Below are positions 33,601-45,200 of a stretch of 64,000 nt of DNA, one piece after another. Every line of letters starts with the position of its first letter. Positions within the stretch are counted from its first letter, which is position 1. This stretch comes from Macrostomum hystrix (lineage: Eukaryota > Platyhelminthes > Macrostomidae), in assembly GCA_950097015.1 (NCBI GenBank), contig CATNEN010000031.1, forward strand, positions 682,001-746,000. Reading direction: 5' to 3'. The position numbers and the translations under genes were made by a program. The notes below the pieces were generated by a model. It was not told the DNA's origin and made no database searches. It was given only the letters and a program-made list of their open reading frames with translations.

Positions 33601-34473
33601 TACTATTGTATTCTAGCTAACCTTCTCCGATCAATAGCTCCTTAGCTTCAATTTAACATTTACCTTTGAGTCCAGAATAATCCTAGGGCGTTTTCTCCCT
33701 CTCACACGCAGGGCAACGCTTCAATCAATAGCACGGATTCCTACGGCCGGTCACCGCTGTACCTGGCCACTAGTCGGGGCCACGTTGAACTAGTGAATTA
33801 TTTCTTATCCAAGGGAGCCGATGTACACCTGCCCAACAAGGAGCTGAAGTCTCCAATGTACATTGCCGCCTACTTTGGCCACCTGGAGATTGTCCAAGCT
33901 CTGCTGCGCTCCGAGGCCGATGTTGACCAGCCGGACACGCACAAGAAGACACCGCTTTATGTGGCTACCTATCACGGCCGCACGGACATTGTGGACTTGC
34001 TGCTCCGCCACGGCTCTGATGTGAACGCAGCCGATCGCAATGGTAAAACTCCTCTATACATTGCCGTACTGCACGGTCACCTGGCCATAGCCGACAAGCT
34101 AATTAGACACGGCGCCCAGGTTAACCGCTGCGACAAGGACGGCCTGGCGCCGCTGCATATGGCTGTCAAGTTTCCTAAGCTGGACATCCCAATGGTAAAG
34201 CTGCTGCTGTCGCATGGCTGCGACCCACTCAATCTGCACGCATTCACCCGCTGGCTGCTGGAGAATCAGATCATACCGGATAAGATCATTCATGCCGATC
34301 AGGACTTCTCAGACTGGCTGCACAGGGAGGAGTGCAATGTGCGCTCTCTGAAGCGACTCTGCCGCAACGAGATTCAGCGAGCCCTTGGACACACGGATTC
34401 AATGAAGCACAAGGTGAATAAGCTGCCACTGCCCAATCAGCTGCAGAGCTACGTTTCACTTAAGGCACTCTGA
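30681..34473 (+). CDS. Ankyrin-repeat and SOCS-box protein (ASB-like), complete, three exons
   Basis: Exons 30681-30992, 31213-31725 and 33712-34473, all GT-AG in phase 0, give 528 residues. About a dozen ankyrin repeats run from near residue 20 to 450 (for example TPLYVATYHGRTDIVDLLLR, TPLYIAVLHGHLAIADKLI). The last 45 residues form a SOCS box: a BC-box-like SLKRLCRNEIQRAL for elongin B/C, then LPLP matching the LPxP Cul5 box. By family knowledge it is a substrate receptor of an elongin-cullin-5 ubiquitin ligase, with the ankyrin stack choosing the target. The N-terminus MGQRYSKHRHK fits an N-myristoylation site (Gly2, Ser6) followed by basic residues, hinting at membrane attachment. The start directly follows a splice acceptor. 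The exact ASB subtype cannot be assigned by eye. Confidence 0.92.
31745..32998 (+). repeat. Minisatellite, 20-bp unit, in ankyrin/SOCS intron 2
   Basis: About 62 copies of ggggtttaagaataggctct with a few variants. The variant order at 31981-32400 is repeated at 32401-32820, so 420 bp (21 units) was duplicated as a block. Confidence 0.93.
33000..33520 (+). repeat. Minisatellite, 29-bp unit, in ankyrin/SOCS intron 2
   Basis: About 17 copies, core gggatttgaggatagctagt, directly adjoining the 20-bp array but unrelated in sequence apart from the gatagct motif. Confidence 0.9.
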
Positions 34474-34609
34474 CATTCCACACTCAAAGCTGTAGCAGAT
34501 GTTTTACTGAGATTATGATGCTCTTCTGGTCTGTAGAGATTGTGAATTAACTAAATAGTTTCTGTGCGACATTCATCAAATTATGGCATAAACTATGGAT
34601 CAAAAGCTA

Positions 34610-36925
34610 TATTCGTAGCTAGATCCGAAGCTAAAATCACAGCTAGATCCGAAGCTAGAATCGTAGCTGGATCCGAAGCTAGAATCACAGCTGGATCCGA
34701 AGCTAGAATCACAGCTGGATCCGAAGCTAGAATCGTAGCTGGATCCGAAGCTAGAATCACAGCTGGATCCGAAGCTAGAATCACAGCTAGATCCGAAGCT
34801 AGAATCACAGCTGGATCCGAAGCTAGAATCACAGCTAGATCCGAAGCTAGAATCGTAGCTGGATCCGAAGCTAGAATCACAGCTACATCCGAAGCTAGAA
34901 TCGTAGCTAGATCCGAAGCTAGAATCACAGCTGGATCCGAAGCTAGAATCGTAGCTAGATCCGAAGCTAGAATCACAGCTGGATCCGAAGCTAGAATCGT
35001 AGCTAGATCCGAAGCTAGAATCACAGCTGGATCCGAAGCTAGAATCACAGCTGGATCCGAAGCTAGAATCGCAGCTAGATCCGAAGCTAGAATCACAGCT
35101 GGATCCGAAGCTAGAATCACAGCTAGATCCGAAGCTAGAATCACAGCTGGATCCGAAGCTAGAATCACAGCTGGATCCGAAGCTAGAATCGTAGCTGGAT
35201 CCGAAGCTAGAATCACAGCTGGATCCGAAGCTAGAATCACAGCTAGATCCGAAGCTAGAATCACAGCTGGATCCGAAGCTAGAATCACAGCTAGATCCGA
35301 AGCTAGAATCGTAGCTGGATCCGAAGCTAGAATCACAGCTACATCCGAAGCTAGAATCGTAGCTAGATCCGAAGCTAGAATCACAGCTGGATCCGAAGCT
35401 AGAATCGTAGCTAGATCCGAAGCTAGAATCACAGCTGGATCCGAAGCTAGAATCGTAGCTAGATCCGAAGCTAGAATCACAGCTGGATCCGAAGCTAGAA
35501 TCACAGCTGGATCCGAAGCTAGAATCGCAGCTAGATCCGAAGCTAGAATCACAGCTGGATCCGAAGCTAGAATCACAGCTAGATCCGAAGCTAGAATCGT
35601 AGCTGGATCCGAAGCTAGAATCACAGCTGGATCCGAAGCTAGAATCACAGCTGGATCCGAAGCTAGAATCGTAGCTGGATCCGAAGCTAGAATCACAGCT
35701 GGATCCGAAGCTAGAATCACAGCTAGATCCGAAGCTAGAATCACAGCTGGATCCGAAGCTAGAATCACAGCTAGATCCGAAGCTAGAATCGTAGCTGGAT
35801 CCGAAGCTAGAATCACAGCTACATCCGAAGCTAGAATCGTAGCTAGATCCGAAGCTAGAATCACAGCTGGATCCGAAGCTAGAATCGTAGCTAGATCCGA
35901 AGCTAGAATCACAGCTGGATCCGAAGCTAGAATCGTAGCTAGATCCGAAGCTAGAATCACAGCTGGATCCGAAGCTAGAATCACAGCTGGATCCGAAGCT
36001 AGAATCGCAGCTAGATCCGAAGCTAGAATCACAGCTGGATCCGAAGCTAGAATCACAGCTAGATCCGAAGCTAGAATCACAGCTGGATCCGAAGCTAGAA
36101 TCACAGCTGGATCCGAAGCTAGAATCGTAGCTGGATCCGAAGCTAGAATCACAGCTGGATCCGAAGCTAGAATCACAGCTAGATCCGAAGCTAGAATCAC
36201 AGCTGGATCCGAAGCTAGAATCACAGCTAGATCCGAAGCTAGAATCGTAGCTGGATCCGAAGCTAGAATCACAGCTACATCCGAAGCTAGAATCGTAGCT
36301 AGATCCGAAGCTAGAATCACAGCTGGATCCGAAGCTAGAATCGTAGCTAGATCCGAAGCTAGAATCACAGCTGGATCCGAAGCTAGAATCGTAGCTAGAT
36401 CCGAAGCTAGAATCACAGCTGGATCCGAAGCTAGAATCACAGCTGGATCCGAAGCTAGAATCGCAGCTAGATCCGAAGCTAGAATCACAGCTGGATCCGA
36501 AGCTAGAATCACAGCTAGATCCGAAGCTAGAATCACAGCTAGATCCGAAGCTAGAATCACAGCTAGATCCGAAGCTAGAATCACAGCTAGATCCGAAGCT
36601 AGAGTCACAGCTAGATCCGAAGCTAGAGTCACAGCTAGATCCGAAGCTAGAATCACAGCTGGATCCGAAGCTAGAATCACAGCTAGATCCGAAGCTAGAA
36701 TCACAGCTAGATCCGAAGCTAGAATCACAGCTAGATCCGAAGCTAGAATCGTAGCTGGATCCGAAGCTAGAATCGTAGCTAGATCCAAAGCTAGAGTCAC
36801 AGCTAGATCTGAAGCTAGAGTCACAGCTAGATCCGAAGCTAGAATCGTAGCTGGATCCGAAGCTAGAGTCAGAGCTAGATCTACAGCTAGAGTCACAGCT
36901 AGATCTACAGCTAGAATTAATGGCG
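34610..36925 (+). repeat. Minisatellite, 24-bp unit with higher-order structure
   Basis: About 96 copies, core gatccgaagctagaatcaca. A rare variant (agctacatcc) recurs near 34881, 35337, 35817 and 36273, spacings 456, 480 and 456 bp (19, 20, 19 units), so blocks of units were copied together. Since 24 is divisible by 3, frames of about 800 codons are open on both strands; none is a gene. It starts about 140 bp after the ankyrin/SOCS stop codon and may be transcribed. Confidence 0.93.
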
Positions 36926-37429
36926 AATCCACTTATACTATAAATAGTATATACCGAAAGAGCGTGAAGTCCTGAGCACAGCTATCCAGGCCAACCGCTA
37001 GTTGCAGGTGGAATTTTAATTAACATGTAACCATTTGCTATATGCTTGTGTTTTTTTCTTTTTAGCATCGTTGTAATGATTTTATCCCATGCTCCATCAT
37101 CTATTGTCAATTTTACAAGTAGAGCCTAAGAGATTCGCCACGCGAAACCGCAGTCAATGTTTTACCTTCACCCTTGCTAAATACATAGTACTGACTATGA
37201 ATACGAATAAATTATTGATTCATTCACCGACGCCGAGCTGTCAAACTTACTGTGCAATTCTAACCTGCAATCAATGTGTTCTGCTATGCTCCCTGTCCGT
37301 GCAGCTGAGACAGTGTTTGTTAACTCATGTGTTGTCACATATTCAATAGAACTGCGCAGATGTGTGTTTCAGTTCAGCAATACAGCCATGCGTGTGGTAA
37401 CTGGCTGTACTTGATATCTGATTTTGGGG
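36926..37429. other. No gene recognised
   Basis: AT-rich spacer between two arrays. Confidence 0.5.
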
Positions 37430-38282
37430 ACTCTAGTCGCATTTGATGTCCGAATTCGGGGATTCTAGTTGCAGTTCATGTCCGAATTCGGGGATTCTAG
37501 TTGCAATTGATGTCCGAATTCGGGGATTCTAGTTGCAGTTCATGTCCGAATTCGGGGATTCTAGTTGCAATTGATGTCCGAATTCGGGGATTCTAGTTGC
37601 AGTTGATGTCCGAATTCGGGGATTCTAGTTGCAGTTGATGTCCGAATTCGGGGATTCTAGTTGCAATTGATGTCCGAATTCGGGGATTCTAGTTGCAGTT
37701 GATGTCCGAATTCGGGGATTCTAGTTGCAGTTCATGTCCGAATTCGGGGATTCTAGTTGCAGTTGATGTCCGAATTCGGGGATTCTAGTTGCAATTGATG
37801 TCCGAATTAGGGGATTCTAGTTGCAGTTCATGTCCGAATTCGGGGATTCTAGTTGCAGTTGATGTCCGAATTAGGGGATTCTAGTTGCAGTTGATGTCCG
37901 AATTCGGGGATTCTAGTTGCAGTTGATGTCCGAATTCGGGGATTCTAGTTGCAATTGATGTCCGAATTAGGGGATTCTAGTTGCAGTTGATGTCCGAATT
38001 CGGGGATTCTAGTTGCAGTTCATGTCCGAATTAGGGGATTCTAGTTGCAGTTGATGTCTGAATTAGGGGATTCTAGTTGCAGTTGATGTCTGAATTAGGG
38101 GATTCTAGTTGCAATTGATGTCCGAATTAGGGGATTCTAGTTGCAGTTGATGTCCGAATTCGGGGATTCTAGTTGCAGTTGATGTCCGAATTCGGGGATT
38201 CTAGTTGCAATTGATGTCCGAATTAGGGGATTCTAGTTGCAATTGATGTCCGAATTAGGGGATTCTAGTTGCAATTGATGCC
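37430..38282 (+). repeat. Minisatellite, 32-bp unit
   Basis: About 27 copies, core gatgtccgaattcggggatt; variants ttcggg/ttaggg and gcagtt/gcaatt are intermixed. Confidence 0.92.
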
Positions 38283-38949
38283 TTGCTGTATGCCACTCAC
38301 AGCATGGAATTTAGGTGTGCATTGTTGTTAACTAAAGCTTATTAGTGTCAGAGAACAACATTGATTTGAGGCATTTCTTTCGAAATTATGTTTTGATTCA
38401 TGGCACTGCAGGTGTTTTAGTGTGGTTATTATTCCAATATTAAATATTTTGCAAGCAAAACTGCATTCTCTTACTATTAGTAGGCATATTTGCGCGCAAA
38501 TTCCACTTTCTTTAACTTGGCTTTTATCGACACAAAACTCGCAGTCCGCAATGAGTTGTTTTGCTAATTCTCTACTGAACATAGAGACATTTATCTGCAA
38601 TTCTTTCTATTGAAGTTGTACTGCGCATCTCTTGCAGTCCCGCTAACCGTACGCTTATCTTACCTGTGTTTTATTTTTAATTACTAAATACGGGTATAAT
38701 ACCCAGCATCGGCTATATAAATTGATATGATTTCTCTTACGTAACTTGGAGCAGTGCGTCTGTCTCTGTGAGATTATCACGGACCTATTTTGAAGCATTG
38801 TTTTATTAGCCAGTACGCGCAGTAAAGATTTCCCTTTTGATGCACAGAATTCCTAGTTTATAGACTGTACAAAAGGGCTTCTTTGCAATTCAGTAGGTCC
38901 GGAATCCGTCAAGATTCGATACTTTCTGACTTTCTGAAATCCCAATAAT
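38283..38949. other. No gene recognised
   Basis: A TATA-like ctatataaattg lies near 38712 but no gene can be tied to it. Confidence 0.4.
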
Positions 38950-40790
38950 CCCTATCTCACCTCATTACATTTGAATCCCAGTTCGTTGGTTTCCAATTCT
39001 CAAATCCTCGATATAAATATCCCAATATTCATCAATTTGAGTCACGGTTGATTGACTTCCCATTTTCAAATCCTCATTCTAAAAATCCCCCATATTAATC
39101 AATTAGAATCCTACTTGATTGGCTCCCTATTCTCAAATCCTCATTCTAAAAACCCCCCATATTAATCAATTAGAATCCCACTTGATTGGCTCCTAATTCT
39201 CAAATCCTCATTCTGAAAATCCCCCATATAAATCAATTAGAATCCCACTTGATTGGCTCCCTATTCTCAAATCCTCATTCTGAAAACCCCCCTATATTAA
39301 TCAATTAGAATCCCACTTGATTGGCTCCCTATTCTCAAATCCTCATTCTAAAACTCCCCCCATATTAATCAATTAGAATCCCACTTGATTGGCTCCCTAT
39401 TCTCAAATCCTCATTCTAAAACCCCCCCATATTAATCAATTAGAATCCCACTTGATTGGCTCCCTATTCTCAAATCCTCATTCTAAAACCCCCCCATATT
39501 AATCAATTAGAATCCCACTTGATTGGCTCCCTATTCTCAAATCCTCATTCTAAAACCCCCCCATATTAATCAATTAGAATCCTACTTGATTGGCTCCCTA
39601 TTCTCAAATCCTCATTCTAAAACTCCCCCCATATTAATCAATTAGAATCCCACTTGATTGGCTCCCTATTCTCAAATCCTCATTCTAAAACCCCCCCATA
39701 TTAATCAATTAGAATCCCACTTGATTGGCTCCCTATTCTCAAATCCTCATTCTAAAACCCCCCCATATTAATCAATTAGAATCCTACTTGATTGGCTCCC
39801 TATTCTCAAATCCTCATTCTAAAACTCCCCCCATATTAATCAATTAGAATCCCACTTGATTGGCTCCCTATTCTCAAATCCTCATTCTAAAACTCCCCCC
39901 ATATTAATCAATTAGAATCCCACTTGATTGGCTCCCTATTCTCAAATCCTCATTCTAAAACCCCCCCATATTAATCAATTAGAATCCCACTTGATTGGCT
40001 CCCTATTCTCAAATCCTCATTCTAAAACCCCCCCATATTAATCAATTAGAATCCCACTTGATTGGCTCCCTATTCTCAAATCCTCATTCTAAAACCCCCC
40101 CATATTAATCAATTAGAATCCCACTTGATTGGCTCCCTATTCTCAAATCCTCATTCTGAAAATCCCCCATATTAATCAATTAGAATCCCACTTGATTGGC
40201 TCCCTATTCTCAAATCCTCATTCTAAAACTCCCCCATATTAATCAATTAGAATCCCACTTGATTGGCTCCCTAATCTCAAATCCTCATTCTAAAACTCAC
40301 CCCATATTAATCAATTAGAATCCCACTTGATTGGCTCCCTATTCTCAAATCCTCATTCTAAAACCCCCCCATATTAATCAATTAGAATCCCACTTGATTG
40401 GCTCCCTATTCTCAAATCCTCATTCTAAAACCCCCCCATATTAATCAATTAGAATCCCACTTGATTGGCTCCCTATTCTCAAATCCTCATTCTGAAAATC
40501 CCCCATATTAATCAATTAGAATCCTACTTGATTGGCTCCTAATTCTCAAATCCTCATTCTGAAAATCCCCCATATTAATCAAGTAGAATCCCAGTTGATT
40601 GGCTCCCAATTCTCAAATCCTCATTCTGAAAATCCCCCATATTAATCAATTAGAATCCCACTTGATTGGCTCCCTATTCTCAAATCCTCATTATAAATAT
40701 TCCCATATTCGTCTAACAGAATCCCACTTAATTGGCTCCTAATTCTCAAATCCTCATTATATAAATCCCATATTTACCTAATAAAAGCCT
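38950..40790 (+). repeat. Minisatellite, 66-68-bp unit
   Basis: About 27 copies with core caattagaatcccacttgat. Copies differ mainly in the length of a C run (5 to 8), and the outermost copies at both ends are the most diverged. Confidence 0.92.
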
Positions 40791-42237
40791 CCCAGTGAAG
40801 CGTTTTTCTTGAAGTTTTTTTTCGTGGGACCTTACGGAAGATGGTTAATGGACCAGTTTTTTTCCTTAAATTTCTATTTTTGCAGAGCACTTTGTAGAAT
40901 ATATTTTGCTAGTTCTTATTTAGCCTTTCGGCTGTCAGCTGCAGATATTTTGGCATATTGTGTGATATTGCTTGTCAGTTTGTCTGTTGCTGCGAGCCAG
41001 TTGTGCTGGATTTCCTATTATTTTTTAACTCTAAAAGACTTGCAAAGCCAAGCTTATAACCAGCTTGTGTCCCAACGTTATCCACTGAGCGCACGAAGCT
41101 TCTTCTCTCTATCCTATCTAAAAGCATTGTTGTCCCGTGTTATTAATACAATTATAATAATTATTATTTCTATTGCTACAACTTACAATTTCCTCTGCAA
41201 GATTATCCGTGTTTCTAAAGGTTAAGCAAGTCAGTTTTTTCTGTATTTTATCTGATTCCCTGACAATTGACACTTGCAGGTAGAGTCTACTTCAACATCT
41301 GAACCTGACGTGTCTCCTGGCCTATGAAAATTAGTGCATCGATTATGCGTATATACGATGCCATAATATACCCGCAGTGTGATTCTATATATATGCATAT
41401 ATTAATTGAAGCTATACAACTGAATATTTAGTTGCTAACTAAGTCTTAATTAATTTAATTCTAATCGATCCAACAGTTCTCAAAGAAGGCCCTGCGTGAC
41501 CTTCTGTTTAATAATAAACAATCCAATATTGATTGCTACTCACTACCGGAGTCCATGCGAACTAGTTTCCTAAGTAAAAAAGCGACTATACAGTTCTATA
41601 TATGCTAGCAATACTTAATTAGACGTAATTTATAATGTAAACAAACCCCAATCTCTACCACCTCGGCGATGACTCATTGATTTCTTATCTCGGCGCGCAC
41701 ATTTCTACCCTGCTTGTGGGCAGGAACGAAATGTACACTGGCTGCCTCAGTCCAGCTGCTGCCTTGGCCCACCTTCTCTTCACCCGCCACCTCACTCCTC
41801 ACGCTGCGATTGGCTGTTCGCTCTGTCAAATGAAAAATGTCTAAAAGCCGAGTCTCTTCATTTGAAACCTTTGCTCGACTGCGTGAAGCTTCGGTCAGAG
41901 TAAAATTGAAAACGATACAAAGTTACAAGTTACTGCAAAGTTACACCGGCCAATCACTGATGTGTTCGATGAGTATTTAGGTCACATCATTCCGCTCTAT
42001 CCCTCGGGCCTTCTGATTGGCTAATGAACGTCGGTCGGGGGTTGCGTCTGATCGCTTGACAGATGGGCTAAGTCTGACACCAATTTAATTTAGCAATGTC
42101 AATGTTAGAAAAAATCTAATAAAACTGAATCTTACGGCGGCTACAGTAACACTCAACGCTGTTAACGAATTAAAAAAACGCGCAAGCAACAGAAAAGAGG
42201 ATACAATTTAGCTCATACAAGTCCCACTCGAGTAACC
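40791..42237. other. Upstream flank of the secreted Cys-rich gene
   Basis: No second gene supported. A 138-codon hydrophobic frame at 40806-41225 begins inside the end of the array and is probably chance. The promoter of the 42,238 gene should lie in the right part; I cannot point to an element. Confidence 0.45.
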
Positions 42238-45200
42238 ATGCCGCCTAGACTGCGGTTTGTCGCCACCTGCTCTCATTGGCTGGCCTGCCTAGCCCTGTAT
42301 CAGCTGGTCTGGCCAGCTCTCGGCCAGCTCACCACAGCCACCAACGGAATCCACTCTGCCCTGCCCACACAGCCACCGTCCCTGAATCCCGGCTTATCCA
42401 TCCCAGCTGCCCCAGCTATCCAGCCATGCGGAGCCTTCCGCGCCGTCGACTGCTCCATAGGCGACTTTCACCAGGTGGGCTTTGATGCCGGCGGCTGCCC
42501 AGTGGACTCCTGCCAGCCTTGCGGCCTGAAATCCGGCCAGCAGACCGAGTGCCAGGGCCAGACCTGTCCGCCAGTGGCACCGCCTGCTGGCTGGAGCGGC
42601 CTCTGTCCGGCCGGCCAGTTTCTGGGTGATCCGGGGCCAGAGACCGCTGGCTGTGCCTCACTGGCCTGCCTGCCCTGCCAGCCAAATCTGATGGGCCTTC
42701 GCCGCGGCTGCCGCTGCCCTCCTGAGGCCTCCCAGCCGACAGCCTGCCCCAGCGGCAAGTACCTTCACCGATTCAACGACAGCCTCGGCTGCCAGGTTTC
42801 TGCCTGCGTTGACTGTCCGCTGTTGTCTGTACCAGTCTGTCCTCCTGGCGAGTATGTGCGTTCTTACTCCAGCCCGGACACCGGCTGCCCGGTGGCCGAC
42901 TGCTCCAACTGCACTGCGGACACCGCCGACCGGCCCGGCTGCCGCCCCGCTGCCGGCTGCACCAATGCGAACAAGCCCGACTGCCCGCCAGGCCGGCAGC
43001 CCGTTCAGCAGCTGCTGCAGGGAGGAGCCGGTGGCACCGTCACCTGCCACTGGATCTGCCAGGCCTGTCCGAATGACACCCGGCCGATCGCCTGTCCGGT
43101 TGGCCAGTTTAGGCAGGACAATCCGCCGGGACACTGCCAGCCTTGGAGCTGCCGCGACTGCGACTTCAATCACCGAGACCTGCCCAGCTGCCGGCCCGCC
43201 GAGACCTGCGCCAGCCAGCCCGACTGGGCCGTCACCTGCGCCGCTGGCCACTATCGCCGGGCCGTTGCCGTAGCAACCACCGGCTGCCTCACTGTGGAAT
43301 GCGCGAGCTGCCAACAGGCTGCCAATGCCACTGGTAAATATGCTCTTGGGATTTGCGAGGTCGAGATTTCCGAGGTTGGGATTTCCGAGGTTGGGATTTC
43401 CGAGGTTGGGATTTCCGAGGTTGGGATTTCCGAGGTTGGGATTTCCGAGGTTGGGATTTCCGAGGTTGGGATTTCCGAGGTTGGGATTTCCGAGGTTGGG
43501 ATTTCCGAGGTTGGGATTTCCGAGGTTGGGATTTCCGAGGTTGGAATTTCCGAGGTTGGAATTTCCGAGGTTAGGATTTCCGAGGTTGGGATTTCCGAGG
43601 TTGGGATTTCCAAGGTTGGGATTTAACACTACGATTTCACATATCGGGATTTCATCTATCGGGATTTCACATATTGGGATTTCAAGTATTAGGATTTCAT
43701 AAATTAGGATTTCATATATTGGGAATTTACATATTTGGATTTCAGAGATTTAGATTTAAGCGATTGGGATTTTAGAAATTGCGATTTTGAAAATTTGCAT
43801 GTGGCAAGTAATTCTGAGTTCCCCTATTGAAAAGTGTGCTCCGATTCCACCCAGCCAACCCAGGCCATTCCGAAGCTGCCCCAGCTGAGCTGCCTGCCGA
43901 ATGCCGCCGCTCCTGCCCTGAGCCACTGGTGCTCTGCGGCCCCGGCGCCATCGCTGAATTCAGCCTGGACGCCGACGGCTGCCGGAAGGCCACATGTCGG
44001 CCCTGCCGCGACCAGGAGGCCTGCGCCGCCAGACCCGGCTGCGGCCAGCTTGGCCGTTTGGACTTTGAAATCACTGACTGCCGGGCCGGCTACTTCCACC
44101 TGGCCAACATCAGCATCGACGGCTGCTCGGCGCGCGTCTGCCTGCCCTGCCCGGCCAGCGGGCAGCTGCCGCCCAGCTGCGGCGAACTGCCGTCCGCCTG
44201 CGTCTCGTCCGCCTTCTCGGCTGCCAGCTTGCCCAACTGCACAGCCGGAGCTCAGCAGGTGCAACAGGTGAGTGCCAACACAATTGAACTGCGCTTTGTT
44301 GCCTCCTATGATTTTTCTGACTATTCTGATTCGTTTATTTCGTCAGTGCAGTCGTCTCTGCTTTCTAGATGTCACATTTTTATCTTCTGTCTCACGCCAT
44401 GTAACCTTCGCCATGTAGCCCTCGCCCTGTAGCCCTCGCATTTGCCGTCTTAGCTTCATCTCTCACCCTCTCCGGCTACAGAGCAAGTGCCTGATTTACC
44501 CGCAGGTGATCGACTCTAACGGCTGCCCCAGCCTGGCCTGCGCCGATTGTCCAGCCGACCGTCCAGCCTGTCCTGCCGGCCATCGCGAAACGCCGCGGCC
44601 AATAAAATGGCTTCAGTGCGAGCAGTTCGAATGCCGCCAGATTGCCATGTCTGACACAGCGGTCTCATCTTCGGCCTCCGCTTCATCAGCAGCGTCAGCC
44701 TCATCAGCCGCATCCGCTGCTGCGTCCTCTGCGTCCGCCGCGTCTTCCTCTTCTGCTGCGTCTTCGTCCTCTGCTGCAGCAGCAGCAGCAGCAGCGGCAG
44801 CAGCTTCTTCCTCATCCTCTTCTTCGTCATCCTCTTCTTCCTCAACTAGCACTTCGTCGGGTTCTTCAGCTGCAGCTGCAGGCGCTTCATCCGCCGCATC
44901 GTCAGGCGCGTCATCCGGTATCTCGACGATCCCTCTTGACTCGGCTGGATGTCCAGTTCAGCCGTGGCGCCAGTCCCCGATTGAGTTCAGCGCCGAATGG
45001 CTCCAGCTCGATGGCGGCTGCCGCCTGCGCCGCTACCACACCTGCCCGGCCCCAGCTGTCGTCTGTCGTCACGGCGAGCTGCCTCAGCTGACTGACGGCT
45101 GCCAGTACGCCTGCCGGCAGCAGAATTGGACCAGCAGCCCGACTGCCTGCTTTCCAGGCCAGCACTACATCATCTTTGTTGTAGACACGAACCGGGCCAA

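Noticed and set aside
34564-36975. 803-codon plus-strand and 779-codon minus-strand open frames
   Set aside because: Both come from a 24-bp tandem repeat; a period divisible by 3 keeps frames open. No start context, splice sites or non-repeat protein sequence.
40806-41225. 138-codon hydrophobic frame
   Set aside because: No recognisable family; high Phe/Ile/Leu content is expected from T-rich DNA and it starts inside an array flank.
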